Positions 15,671 through 22,761 of a DNA stretch of 31,167 bases are shown here, one piece after another (within the stretch, counting starts at the first letter, position 1; every line of letters starts with the position of its first letter). The position numbers and the translations under genes were made by a program. The notes below the pieces were generated by a model, which had not been told where the DNA came from, ran no database searches, and was given only the letters and a program-made list of their open reading frames with translations. Origin of the DNA: an uncultured Muribaculaceae bacterium (lineage in GTDB: Bacteria > Bacteroidota > Bacteroidia > Bacteroidales > Muribaculaceae); assembly GCA_910584735.1 (NCBI GenBank), contig CAJUBM010000017.1, positions 1-31,167 on the forward strand, in the 5' to 3' direction.

Positions 15671-17742
15671 ATGTACAATTCATAAAGGGTGTCGGACCCT
15701 CCCGGGCCCGGCTGCTTCGGGAGGAACTGAAAATAAATTCGGTTTACGACCTGTTGCACCATTTCCCCTCTCAGTATGTCGACCGCCAGCATATCTATCC
15801 GATTTCCTCATTCTCCGGGGAGATGCCGTCTGTACAGGTTCGCGGACGTTTCTTGAATTTCACCACAGCCGGCGAGGGTGCGAAGATGCGGCTTGTCGGA
15901 CTGTTTACCGATGGTACAGGTACGATGGAGGTGGTATGGTTCAGGCGTATAAAGGCAATACGTGAGGCGTATCTCCCGGGGACGGAATATGTATTGTTCG
16001 GCAAACCGCAGGAGTTCAACGGGCACTGGAGCATGGCACATCCCGAGGTTGACAAGACAGAGACCGCCGAGGCTTCCCGAGGCCTGCGAGGTGTATATCC
16101 GCTCACTGAACGTCTGCGAAACTGCTCGGTCAGTTCGCGCACGATATTCCAGTGGGTTCAGACGGCTCTGAATGTCTACGCCTCCTCTATCCATGAGACG
16201 CTTCCGGCTGAAATCATCTCCCGCTATCGGCTCGTGGAAGTCGCCGATGCTATCAGATGGGTACATAATCCGCCTGATAACAATTCATTGCAGCATGCCC
16301 GCGAACGGTTGAAGTTTGAGGAACTGTTTTATCTGCAATTGAAGATACATCTGTATTCCTCACACCGTTCGGCCTCGGTAAGTGGCCGTTTATTTCCACG
16401 TATAGGATTGTTCTTTAACGGATTCTATTCTCAGACGTTACCTTTCCCACTTACCGGGGCGCAGAAGCGGGTGATGCACGAGATACGCTCCGACCTTGGG
16501 TCGGGACGCCAGATGAACCGTCTGTTGCAGGGCGATGTGGGATCGGGGAAAACCGTCGTGGCATTTATGGCGATGCTCATTGCCATTGATAACGGTACGC
16601 AGGCCTGCATAATGGCGCCTACCGAGATTCTCGCCACGCAGCATTATGAGGCATTACGTAACCTGGGTGCCCCTATCGGAATAAACATACGGCTGCTCAC
16701 AGGCTCTACCCGGAAAAAGGAACGAGACGATATTGACCGACAGCTTGCGGACGGATCGCTGCATATACTTGTCGGTACACATGCGGTGATAGAAGACAGG
16801 GTGAAGTTTCGAGACCTCGGTTTGGTGGTTATCGATGAACAGCATCGTTTCGGAGTTATGCAACGTGCACGCCTGTGGGGGAAAAACCTTCGGCCTCCCC
16901 ACGTTCTTGTGATGACCGCAACCCCGATTCCGCGAACTCTCGCAATGACGTTATACGGCGATTTGGATGTCTCTGTAATAGACGAACTCCCGCCGGGACG
17001 AAAACCGATTGCCACGCTGCTTCGATATGAGGACCAACGCATGTCGGTGTTACAGGCTGTTGGGCGCCAGTTGGCAATCGGGCGTCAGGCGTACATCGTT
17101 TTTCCTCTCATACAGGAAAATGAGAAAGTTGATTTGCGTTCGCTTGAGGAGGGATATGATTTTGTGCGTGAGGCGTTTCCCAATTACAATGTGGTAATGG
17201 TGCACGGACGCATGAAACCGGCTGAAAAAGACCATCAGATGCGTTTATTCGCCGAGAAGAAGGCGCATATCATGGTGGCGACAACGGTTATAGAGGTCGG
17301 CGTGAATGTGCCGAACGCATCGGTTATGGTAATTGAGAACTCCGAACGTTTCGGACTTTCCCAGTTACACCAGTTGCGCGGCAGGGTAGGGCGCGGGGCC
17401 GACCAAAGTTATTGTATCCTTATGACCAAGCGCAAAATCGCATCAGAGACAAGGAAGCGGCTGGAACTTATGACCTCTACAACGGATGGCTTTCTGATTG
17501 CCGAGGCAGACCTGAAGATGCGTGGCCCGGGTGATATAGAGGGTACAATGCAGAGCGGCATACCGTTGGATTTGCACATTGCTAATCTTGCGACAGACGG
17601 CCAACTGGTGCAGACTGCCCGCACAGAGGTGCAGAACATCCTTGAAAAGGATCCGACACTGAGTCTGCCGGCCAATGGCATGTTGCTTCCGAATCTCGCC
17701 GCTCTCTTTCCACCCACGGCTGACCTTAGCCGCATATCATGA
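15649..17742 (+). CDS. recG: ATP-dependent DNA helicase RecG
   Basis: A 697-residue superfamily-2 helicase that remodels stalled replication forks and Holliday junctions. There is an N-terminal wedge OB domain (about residues 50-150), then motif I GDVGSGKT, motif II as DEQH, motif III TATPIPRTLA, and the C-terminal helicase lobe with VATTVIEVGVNVPNA and QLRGRVGRG. RecG-specific wording such as GDLDVSVIDELPPGR is present. Full length. It overlaps ispD by 22 nt. A long hairpin just after the stop codon (17757-17800) separates it from the convergent LRR gene. RecG is a known SSB-tip partner in E. coli, relevant to the DUF3127 protein in this window. Confidence 0.97.
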   Translation: MPDLRKVDVQFIKGVGPSRARLLREELKINSVYDLLHHFPSQYVDRQHIYPISSFSGEMPSVQVRGRFLNFTTAGEGAKMRLVGLFTDGTGTMEVVWFRRIKAIREAYLPGTEYVLFGKPQEFNGHWSMAHPEVDKTETAEASRGLRGVYPLTERLRNCSVSSRTIFQWVQTALNVYASSIHETLPAEIISRYRLVEVADAIRWVHNPPDNNSLQHARERLKFEELFYLQLKIHLYSSHRSASVSGRLFPRIGLFFNGFYSQTLPFPLTGAQKRVMHEIRSDLGSGRQMNRLLQGDVGSGKTVVAFMAMLIAIDNGTQACIMAPTEILATQHYEALRNLGAPIGINIRLLTGSTRKKERDDIDRQLADGSLHILVGTHAVIEDRVKFRDLGLVVIDEQHRFGVMQRARLWGKNLRPPHVLVMTATPIPRTLAMTLYGDLDVSVIDELPPGRKPIATLLRYEDQRMSVLQAVGRQLAIGRQAYIVFPLIQENEKVDLRSLEEGYDFVREAFPNYNVVMVHGRMKPAEKDHQMRLFAEKKAHIMVATTVIEVGVNVPNASVMVIENSERFGLSQLHQLRGRVGRGADQSYCILMTKRKIASETRKRLELMTSTTDGFLIAEADLKMRGPGDIEGTMQSGIPLDLHIANLATDGQLVQTARTEVQNILEKDPTLSLPANGMLLPNLAALFPPTADLSRIS

Positions 17743-17756
17743 ACAGATAATACAAA

Positions 17757-17800
17757 TTTTGCGGGGTATGTATCTGAATTCAGATGCATACCCCGCAAAA
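17757..17800. terminator. Long hairpin between recG and the convergent LRR gene
   Basis: A 44-nt inverted repeat: TTTTGCGGGGTATG (17757-17770) pairs with CATACCCCGCAAAA (17787-17800). The centre is the 14-bp palindrome ATCTGAATTCAGAT, with one T-G wobble between. It lies 15 nt after the recG stop and 42 nt after the LRR stop, so it can serve both genes. A classical U run outside the stem is lacking in both directions, so efficiency is uncertain. Confidence 0.75.
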
Positions 17801-17842
17801 TCATATCATATCCACGCCTTTTAACAGGCGGCTATGCCGTTG

Positions 17843-18901
17843 TTAATAGTTCCACTGGCAGGCCACCATAGAGAGCGAGTTGCAGCCTACGGTACGGAAG
17901 TCCGTGATGGTGTTGTAGCGGCAGTTGATATAGGTCAGAGCCTGGTCGAACGAAACATCCAAAAGGTTCAACTCATTATTGTTACAGAGCAGACGCTGGA
18001 GGAATGTCTGGTTTGAAAGGTCAAGCTGGGTCAGGTCGTTATACGAGCAGTCAACGAACAGCAGCTGGGGGCAGTTCTCAACGGTAAGCGAAGTCAGGTC
18101 GTTGTATGAGCAAACCAGGTCAAGGAGGGCCGTACAGTCGCGCATTGCCAAAGTCTGCATATTGTTGTCGGAGCAGATGAACGAACTCAGCGAGGGGAGG
18201 CCGCTTACTATGAGGTTGGCAATCTCGTTGTCATCCACGTTGAGGTTCTTTAGATTCTCAACGCCCATCAGATTAAGGGATGTGAGTTTGTTATATCCGC
18301 AATAGAGATTCTTCAATGCGGTGCAATAGTTCACGGTCAGAGCCTCAAGATGGTTCCCTTGGCAGTTGAGGGTTTCAAGGGTGGTGGAATTGGCAACGTT
18401 TAGTTCTACAAGGTAGTTGTTCGATATATTCAAAGTCTTTATGGCAGGGACGTCTGAAATACCGAATTCGGTAATACGGTTCTTATATACCTTTACATTC
18501 ACCAGCCCGGTACAGCCTGTGAGGTTTATATCGCCTATACGGTTACGCGAGGCGTTCAGGTCGGTAAGGGCGCTATTACCGGAGAGGTTTAACGAGGTAA
18601 GCCGGTTTCTTGAAACATCTACCGACTTGAGGGCGCTGAAGTTTGAGAGATTAAGGTCACCGGCCAGTTTCTTGTCCTTCCATTCGATGGCGGTGATATG
18701 GCCGTCGGTAACCGTTACACCTTCCCATGCTGCCGGATTCTTAAGGTCGGAAATACCGAGAACCTGGGCATTGGTACCTTCTTTTTCAGATTGCTGCGAC
18801 AGGAACGCCTGAAGTTGTTTCGTCTCGTTCTTGTCGACTTTCTGAGCGACAGCGGTCATGCAACCCAGCATGAGAGCAATCATCAATAGAGCTTTTTTCA
18901 T
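17843..18901 (-). CDS. Secreted leucine-rich repeat protein (BspA-like)
   Basis: A 352-residue protein. The open frame extends to 18931, but the ATG at 18901 gives a clear signal peptide (MKKALLMIALMLGCMTAVAQ) with likely cleavage after AVAQ, so I start there. Residues about 85-352 are near-perfect tandem repeats of ~21 residues, LxxLxCxxNxLxxLxVxxCxx, about a dozen units, forming a solenoid. Several units carry Cys at the same position (LNCQGN, LYCGYN, LVCSYN, VDCSYN, LLCNNN, INCRYN). The protein stops in the middle of a unit (VACQWNY) with no capping domain and no type IX sorting domain. Such proteins often mediate adhesion or protein binding; the partner is unknown. No full promoter match was found upstream. 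Confidence 0.86.
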   Translation of the reverse strand: MKKALLMIALMLGCMTAVAQKVDKNETKQLQAFLSQQSEKEGTNAQVLGISDLKNPAAWEGVTVTDGHITAIEWKDKKLAGDLNLSNFSALKSVDVSRNRLTSLNLSGNSALTDLNASRNRIGDINLTGCTGLVNVKVYKNRITEFGISDVPAIKTLNISNNYLVELNVANSTTLETLNCQGNHLEALTVNYCTALKNLYCGYNKLTSLNLMGVENLKNLNVDDNEIANLIVSGLPSLSSFICSDNNMQTLAMRDCTALLDLVCSYNDLTSLTVENCPQLLFVDCSYNDLTQLDLSNQTFLQRLLCNNNELNLLDVSFDQALTYINCRYNTITDFRTVGCNSLSMVACQWNY

Positions 18902-19043
18902 ATCTAAATAGTTGTTTTGTGATTTCAACAAACACCATATAAAATAAATTTTCCGCAGGCTTGATAATTTACATTATTTTCGCCTTGGTTTACTCTATTA
19001 ACAATCTGCCTTCATAAAAGGTTGTGCCTCTGCATCAGATTCT

Positions 19044-20849
19044 TCAGGCTTTCTTGGGCGCGTTCATGAAGTTTTCTATGCGTTGGCGCATATCATAGAT
19101 GTTAGATGTGTCTGCGCAGCGGGCCTCCATGGGGCATATCTCGCCGTTAGGTTGCAGAATCTCCGGGACCTCCTTGTCGTAGGACAGCTTTATGTGCGGA
19201 TAATTGGCAAGCAGTTCCTTTGCCGGTGTAGAGATTATTCCGGTATGGATTTCCTTTACTTTGCCCAGAATCATAAGTGAGGCTGCGGCTTTCCCGATTA
19301 CCTTGTCGGCAACGCGGGCATGGTCAAGCATACGTGGCTTCTCTGTAAGGAGACTATAGAGGTCTTTTATACCACGCTGGTTATATTTCGTGATACGTCC
19401 GTTGTCTACCACCAAGGAGTAGTTGCCTTTCTTCAGGATGCTCACCAAAGCGCTCATTTCTGGTGGTGTACCCTGCCGCAGACTCTCGGCAAGCACATCT
19501 ATATGGGCCAGTTCGCCCGGGATGTCTATATTCTGAGGACAATGGCTCTTACATTTGCCGCATCCTACGCAATGCGATGCCTGTCGGAGCTTCGGCACAC
19601 TGCGGTCATATCCTACCAGGAAGGCGCGCCGTGCATCGGCATAACCGGCTGCTTCGGGAGAATCGGGGACGTTCCCCTGGTTCACGCATTTGTTATAGTG
19701 GGAGAATATGGCCGGAATGTCAAGCCCGTAAGGACAGGGCATGCAGTATTGACATTCGTTGCACTGCACAGTAGGATAGGAAGCAATTACACCGGCCACC
19801 TCGTGAAGGAATTCCATCTCTTCCTCCGACAAGGGTTTCAGCGGACAGAAAGTGCGTAGATTGTCTTCAAGATGCTCCATATATGTCATCCCGCTCAGAA
19901 CGGTGAGCACCTCGGGGCGCGTACCGGCATATCGGAAGGCCCAGGATGCTACACTTTTCTGAGGTTCACGCGATTTTAGCATCTCTACGGCATGGTCAGG
20001 GAGCTTTGCCAGACGTCCTCCGAGCAGGGGCTCCATTATTATCACGGGGATATCGCGCTTCACCAGTTCTTCGTAAAGGTAGTGGGTGTTCACATTGCCG
20101 GCGGAGAGGTCTGTGCCGTTGTTCCATTCAAGATAGTTGCTCTGAATCTGCACGAAGTCCCAGTGATATTTCTCATGCCAGGACAGAAGCAGGTCGTAGA
20201 TTGCCACATCGCCGTGCCACGAGAAACCGAGATTTCGTATGCGTCCGGCCTCACGTTCCTTTAACAGGAAGTCCAACAGTCCGTTATCAATGAATCTCCC
20301 TTTCAAGGCGCCCATAGGGTCGTCTGTTACACCGAGGCAGTGGAGCAGCATATAATCTATATGGTCCGTCTGTAAGTCCCTCATAGAGTTACGGTACATC
20401 TTTATACCCTCTTCGAGAGGCCATGTGGATGGGTCGAAATTTGACAGTTTCGTGGCTATGAAATATGAGTCGCGCGGATGGCGGGCGAGCGCTATGCCTG
20501 TGGCTTTTTCCGACATACCTTGCAGATATGCCGGGGATGTGTCGAAATAGTTCACGCCATATTCCATAGCCTTGTCAACAAGGCGGTTTATCTCTTCCTG
20601 ATCCAACTCGGAATCGTTATCTGCCTTATAGGGCCAACGCATGCACCCGTAGCCGAGCAGTGACACCTTGTCTCCGTTCTTTGGATTGACGCGGTAGTCC
20701 ATCCGTCCTTTTGGTATGGAGCCGGCAGCACCCTCCTCGCTATTTATCGTATTATCTTGTTTGCGGCAGGCGGAAAGTATGGCCGAACCTGCAATTGCAG
20801 CCAGACCGGAACGTTTTAGGAAATCACGCCTTGAATATGTTGATGCCAT
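19044..20849 (-). CDS. Tat-exported lipoprotein: aldo/keto reductase + 2x[4Fe-4S] + DUF1893-like domain
   Basis: A 601-residue multidomain protein. Residues 1-28 form a twin-arginine signal (SRRDFLK) ending in a lipobox-like LSAC (Cys28), predicting a Tat-exported lipoprotein. Residues about 60-335 are an aldo/keto reductase barrel with apparent tetrad Asp103, Tyr108, Lys134, His170. A ferredoxin-like region follows with two CxxCxxCxxxCP motifs (Cys363/366/369/372 and Cys427/430/433/437). Residues about 469-576 resemble DUF1893 (SLVVDNGRITKYNQRGI, ADKVIGKAAASLM, ICPMEARC). The frame opens upstream to 20876, but the ATG at 20849 is right for the signal peptide. It lies downstream of a NapH/NapG-like gene on the same strand, separated by a repeat element that carries its putative -7 box. 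Substrate unknown. Confidence 0.85.
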   Translation of the reverse strand: MASTYSRRDFLKRSGLAAIAGSAILSACRKQDNTINSEEGAAGSIPKGRMDYRVNPKNGDKVSLLGYGCMRWPYKADNDSELDQEEINRLVDKAMEYGVNYFDTSPAYLQGMSEKATGIALARHPRDSYFIATKLSNFDPSTWPLEEGIKMYRNSMRDLQTDHIDYMLLHCLGVTDDPMGALKGRFIDNGLLDFLLKEREAGRIRNLGFSWHGDVAIYDLLLSWHEKYHWDFVQIQSNYLEWNNGTDLSAGNVNTHYLYEELVKRDIPVIIMEPLLGGRLAKLPDHAVEMLKSREPQKSVASWAFRYAGTRPEVLTVLSGMTYMEHLEDNLRTFCPLKPLSEEEMEFLHEVAGVIASYPTVQCNECQYCMPCPYGLDIPAIFSHYNKCVNQGNVPDSPEAAGYADARRAFLVGYDRSVPKLRQASHCVGCGKCKSHCPQNIDIPGELAHIDVLAESLRQGTPPEMSALVSILKKGNYSLVVDNGRITKYNQRGIKDLYSLLTEKPRMLDHARVADKVIGKAAASLMILGKVKEIHTGIISTPAKELLANYPHIKLSYDKEVPEILQPNGEICPMEARCADTSNIYDMRQRIENFMNAPKKA

Positions 20850-20861
20850 AATGGGGAATCG

Positions 20862-21045
20862 TAAGTAACTGTTCAAAATTATTTTATACTAACTGGTCTG
20901 ACTATTTCAATGTTTCTCCGGCAAAATTTTTGAATCTTTTCCTCTCTTCATCAGTCGTGTAGCTCGCTACACTCCTTCTTCATCGAGAAAATCTTCTAAA
21001 AATTTTCCTCGGACAAACATTAAAATAATTTCGACCAGTTACTTA
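20862..21045. repeat. 184-bp imperfect inverted-repeat element (MITE-like)
   Basis: Outer ends 20862-20886 and 21021-21045 are inverted copies of each other over 25 bp with two mismatches (both start TAAGTAACTG when read inward). The left end carries a second, tandem copy (TAACTGGTC at 20890, matched by GACCAGTTA at 21033). Internal arms remain complementary but imperfect (AATGTTTsTCC, then AAAATTTTT), converging on GTGTAGC-TC-GCTACAC (20957-20972). No transposase is encoded. It fills almost all of the gap between the polyferredoxin gene and the reductase gene. It may be a non-autonomous mobile element or a structured regulatory repeat; copy number elsewhere is unknown. Confidence 0.75.
20874..20881 (-). 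promoter_or_regulatory. Candidate -7 box for the reductase gene, inside the repeat end
   Basis: Minus-strand TAATTTTG, a full match to TAnnTTTG, 25 bp upstream of the ATG at 20849. It is part of the 25-bp terminal repeat. The opposite end has the degenerate form TAATTTCG facing outward on the plus strand. No well-spaced -33 element. Confidence 0.5.
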
Positions 21046-21070
21046 TTTTCGTTTTTATGGAATTTCGGAG

Positions 21071-22564
21071 TTAAATTGTTTTGTGCCTTTCGTGTCCCTC
21101 TACGTAGATGGCGCTGAACGGACGTGCGGGGCATAGGTTTTCACAGGCTCCGCATCCTATGCAGCGGTTTTCGTCAATTGCCGGGATTTTCTTGGAGTCC
21201 TTATCGGAAGGGTCGGACGGCACCATGGTTATCGCCCCTACAAGGCAGTGGCGTGCACAGTTCCCACATTCCACATCATCGGTTGTAACGATACAGTTAT
21301 TTGCCACCCATACGGCATGTCCTACCTGTATCGAGGATTTGTCGATTTGCGAAACCGGCTTGATGGCGCCAGCCGGACAGACATCGCCGCAGGCCGTACA
21401 CTCCGGGCGGCAATATCCCCTGTCGAATTCCATGACGGGCTGCATCAAAGACCGTAGGTCGGATGATGGACGGAGAACTTCGTTCTCACAGACGGACACG
21501 CATAATTGGCATCCCGTGCAATGTTGCCTCAGATGATTGAGGCTCAGCGCTCCGGCAGGAACCAGCGGAGTATGTCGTTCGGGAAGTTTTTTGTCCTCTA
21601 TTATTGCAAGTCCGCCGTCCACTTTCTTACGCGCTCCATAAATAACGGAGCTTCCTATGGCTCCGGCTGCCCCGGCCATGAAGAGACGGCGGCCACCATT
21701 CTTAAGGCTGTCGGCTCCTTTGGCGGAAGCCTCGTTTGCAGTTCGTTTCGAAGTATATGATATAGCCCCGGTATGACATTCCTCAAGGCAGTCCATACAG
21801 GCCACGCATCGGGTGTAGTCGATTTTGTGTTCTTTAGGGTTGATGGCAGATGCCTTGCATCCCTTGGCGCATAGTCCGCAGTTTACACATTTATCGGTGT
21901 TTATTACCGGGCGGAGCCATGAAAAACGTGATATGGCGCCAAGAAGTGTGCCTACCGGGCAGACTGAGTTACAGTAGGTTCTTCCACCGCGCCATGCGAG
22001 GATGGCGATTACGATGAATGTTACAAGCGCCACGATGAATACCGGGATGCTTCTGATCCATACATCCCTATGGTAGAATGAATAGCTGCCAGCCCGTTCC
22101 GCAAAATAGGCCAGGATGTTGTTGAACCAGATATAGACGGGGGAGAACAGATTCTGCACGATGCGGCCATAAGCGCTGTAGGGCGCCAGGAGTGCTACGA
22201 ACGACCCTATGCCGGCAATCGCAGCGATTACGAAAAGGATCAGGATGCCGAGACGTAGCCGGGTATGGGCCGGAGAATAGCCGAAGCGATACTTCTTTTT
22301 CTTACGGCGTCCCGAAAGCCACGACACTATGTCCTGGAATATGCCGAGTGGACAGATTACGGAACAATATACTCTGCCAAACACCAGGGTGAGCAACAGG
22401 AGAAAGACTACTATGCCTACATTCAGCGCCATGAGAGCCGGTAGGAATTGGATGTCGGCAATCCATCCGAGCCATTTATGGATTGACCCCGTAAAATCAA
22501 GAAACAGGGCGGTAACCATAAGGATAGATAGGATTGCGAGGGTAATCCTGATTTTTCTTAACAT
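21071..22564 (-). CDS. NapH/NapG-like membrane polyferredoxin with internal Tat-like segment
   Basis: A 497-residue protein with two halves. Residues 1-263 resemble NapH: four membrane helices (about 7-25, 46-63, 106-128, 172-191), the paired membrane motifs CSVICP (67-72) and CNSVCP (198-203), and two cytoplasmic [4Fe-4S] motifs (Cys226-236 and Cys253-263). Residues 291-310 are GRRLFMAGAAGAIGSSVIYG, a twin-arginine motif followed by a hydrophobic stretch. Residues 311-497 resemble the NapG/MauM ferredoxin: Cys349-359, Cys385-396 (first spacing CxxxC), Cys424-440 and Cys468-478. It would take electrons from menaquinol and pass them to periplasmic clusters, plausibly for the adjacent Tat lipoprotein. 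No Nap catalytic subunits are present. NosR/RdxA-like naming is an alternative. Confidence 0.85.
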   Translation of the reverse strand: MLRKIRITLAILSILMVTALFLDFTGSIHKWLGWIADIQFLPALMALNVGIVVFLLLLTLVFGRVYCSVICPLGIFQDIVSWLSGRRKKKKYRFGYSPAHTRLRLGILILFVIAAIAGIGSFVALLAPYSAYGRIVQNLFSPVYIWFNNILAYFAERAGSYSFYHRDVWIRSIPVFIVALVTFIVIAILAWRGGRTYCNSVCPVGTLLGAISRFSWLRPVINTDKCVNCGLCAKGCKASAINPKEHKIDYTRCVACMDCLEECHTGAISYTSKRTANEASAKGADSLKNGGRRLFMAGAAGAIGSSVIYGARKKVDGGLAIIEDKKLPERHTPLVPAGALSLNHLRQHCTGCQLCVSVCENEVLRPSSDLRSLMQPVMEFDRGYCRPECTACGDVCPAGAIKPVSQIDKSSIQVGHAVWVANNCIVTTDDVECGNCARHCLVGAITMVPSDPSDKDSKKIPAIDENRCIGCGACENLCPARPFSAIYVEGHERHKTI

Positions 22565-22616
22565 AAAGGATGTGATGAATGATATGGATTTGGAGGAATA
22601 TAGTTGTATTACCCTG

Positions 22617-22659
22617 CAAAATTACGCAATATTGATTATATATGAAACACCAAGTTTCA
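22617..22659 (-). promoter_or_regulatory. Promoter of the polyferredoxin gene with a dyad
   Basis: Minus-strand TAATTTTG (22617-22624) is a full -7 box 53 bp upstream of the ATG. Just upstream, where -33 contacts would fall, is the dyad TGAAAC-N5-GTTTCA (22643-22659), a candidate operator. Confidence 0.55.
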
Positions 22660-22696
22660 ACAAATCAATATTTTTCTTTGGGAGATGTAGATTCAT

Positions 22697-22745
22697 ATAA
22701 TAACGGCGGTGTGTCAGGATGAAGTGACAACACCGCCGTTATTAT
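22697..22745 (-). terminator. Hairpin terminator of the glutamine synthetase gene
   Basis: ATAATAACGGCGGTGT pairs with ACACCGCCGTTATTAT over 16 bp. The stem extends through GTCA/TGAC with one bulged A to an 8-nt loop. It begins 17 nt after the stop of the minus-strand gene and ends in a UUAUUAU-rich strand. A strong intrinsic terminator. Confidence 0.88.
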
Positions 22746-22761
22746 ATCTTATGGGTTGCGA

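Noticed and set aside
18902..19043. Full promoter for the LRR gene
   Set aside because: The best candidate has GTGTTTG with no TA at the correct spacing, so I do not call a box.
20967..21020. 17-codon minus-strand mini-ORF inside the inverted repeat (ATG at 21020)
   Set aside because: Short, no promoter or ribosome-binding support; its length is explained by the arm sequence of the repeat.
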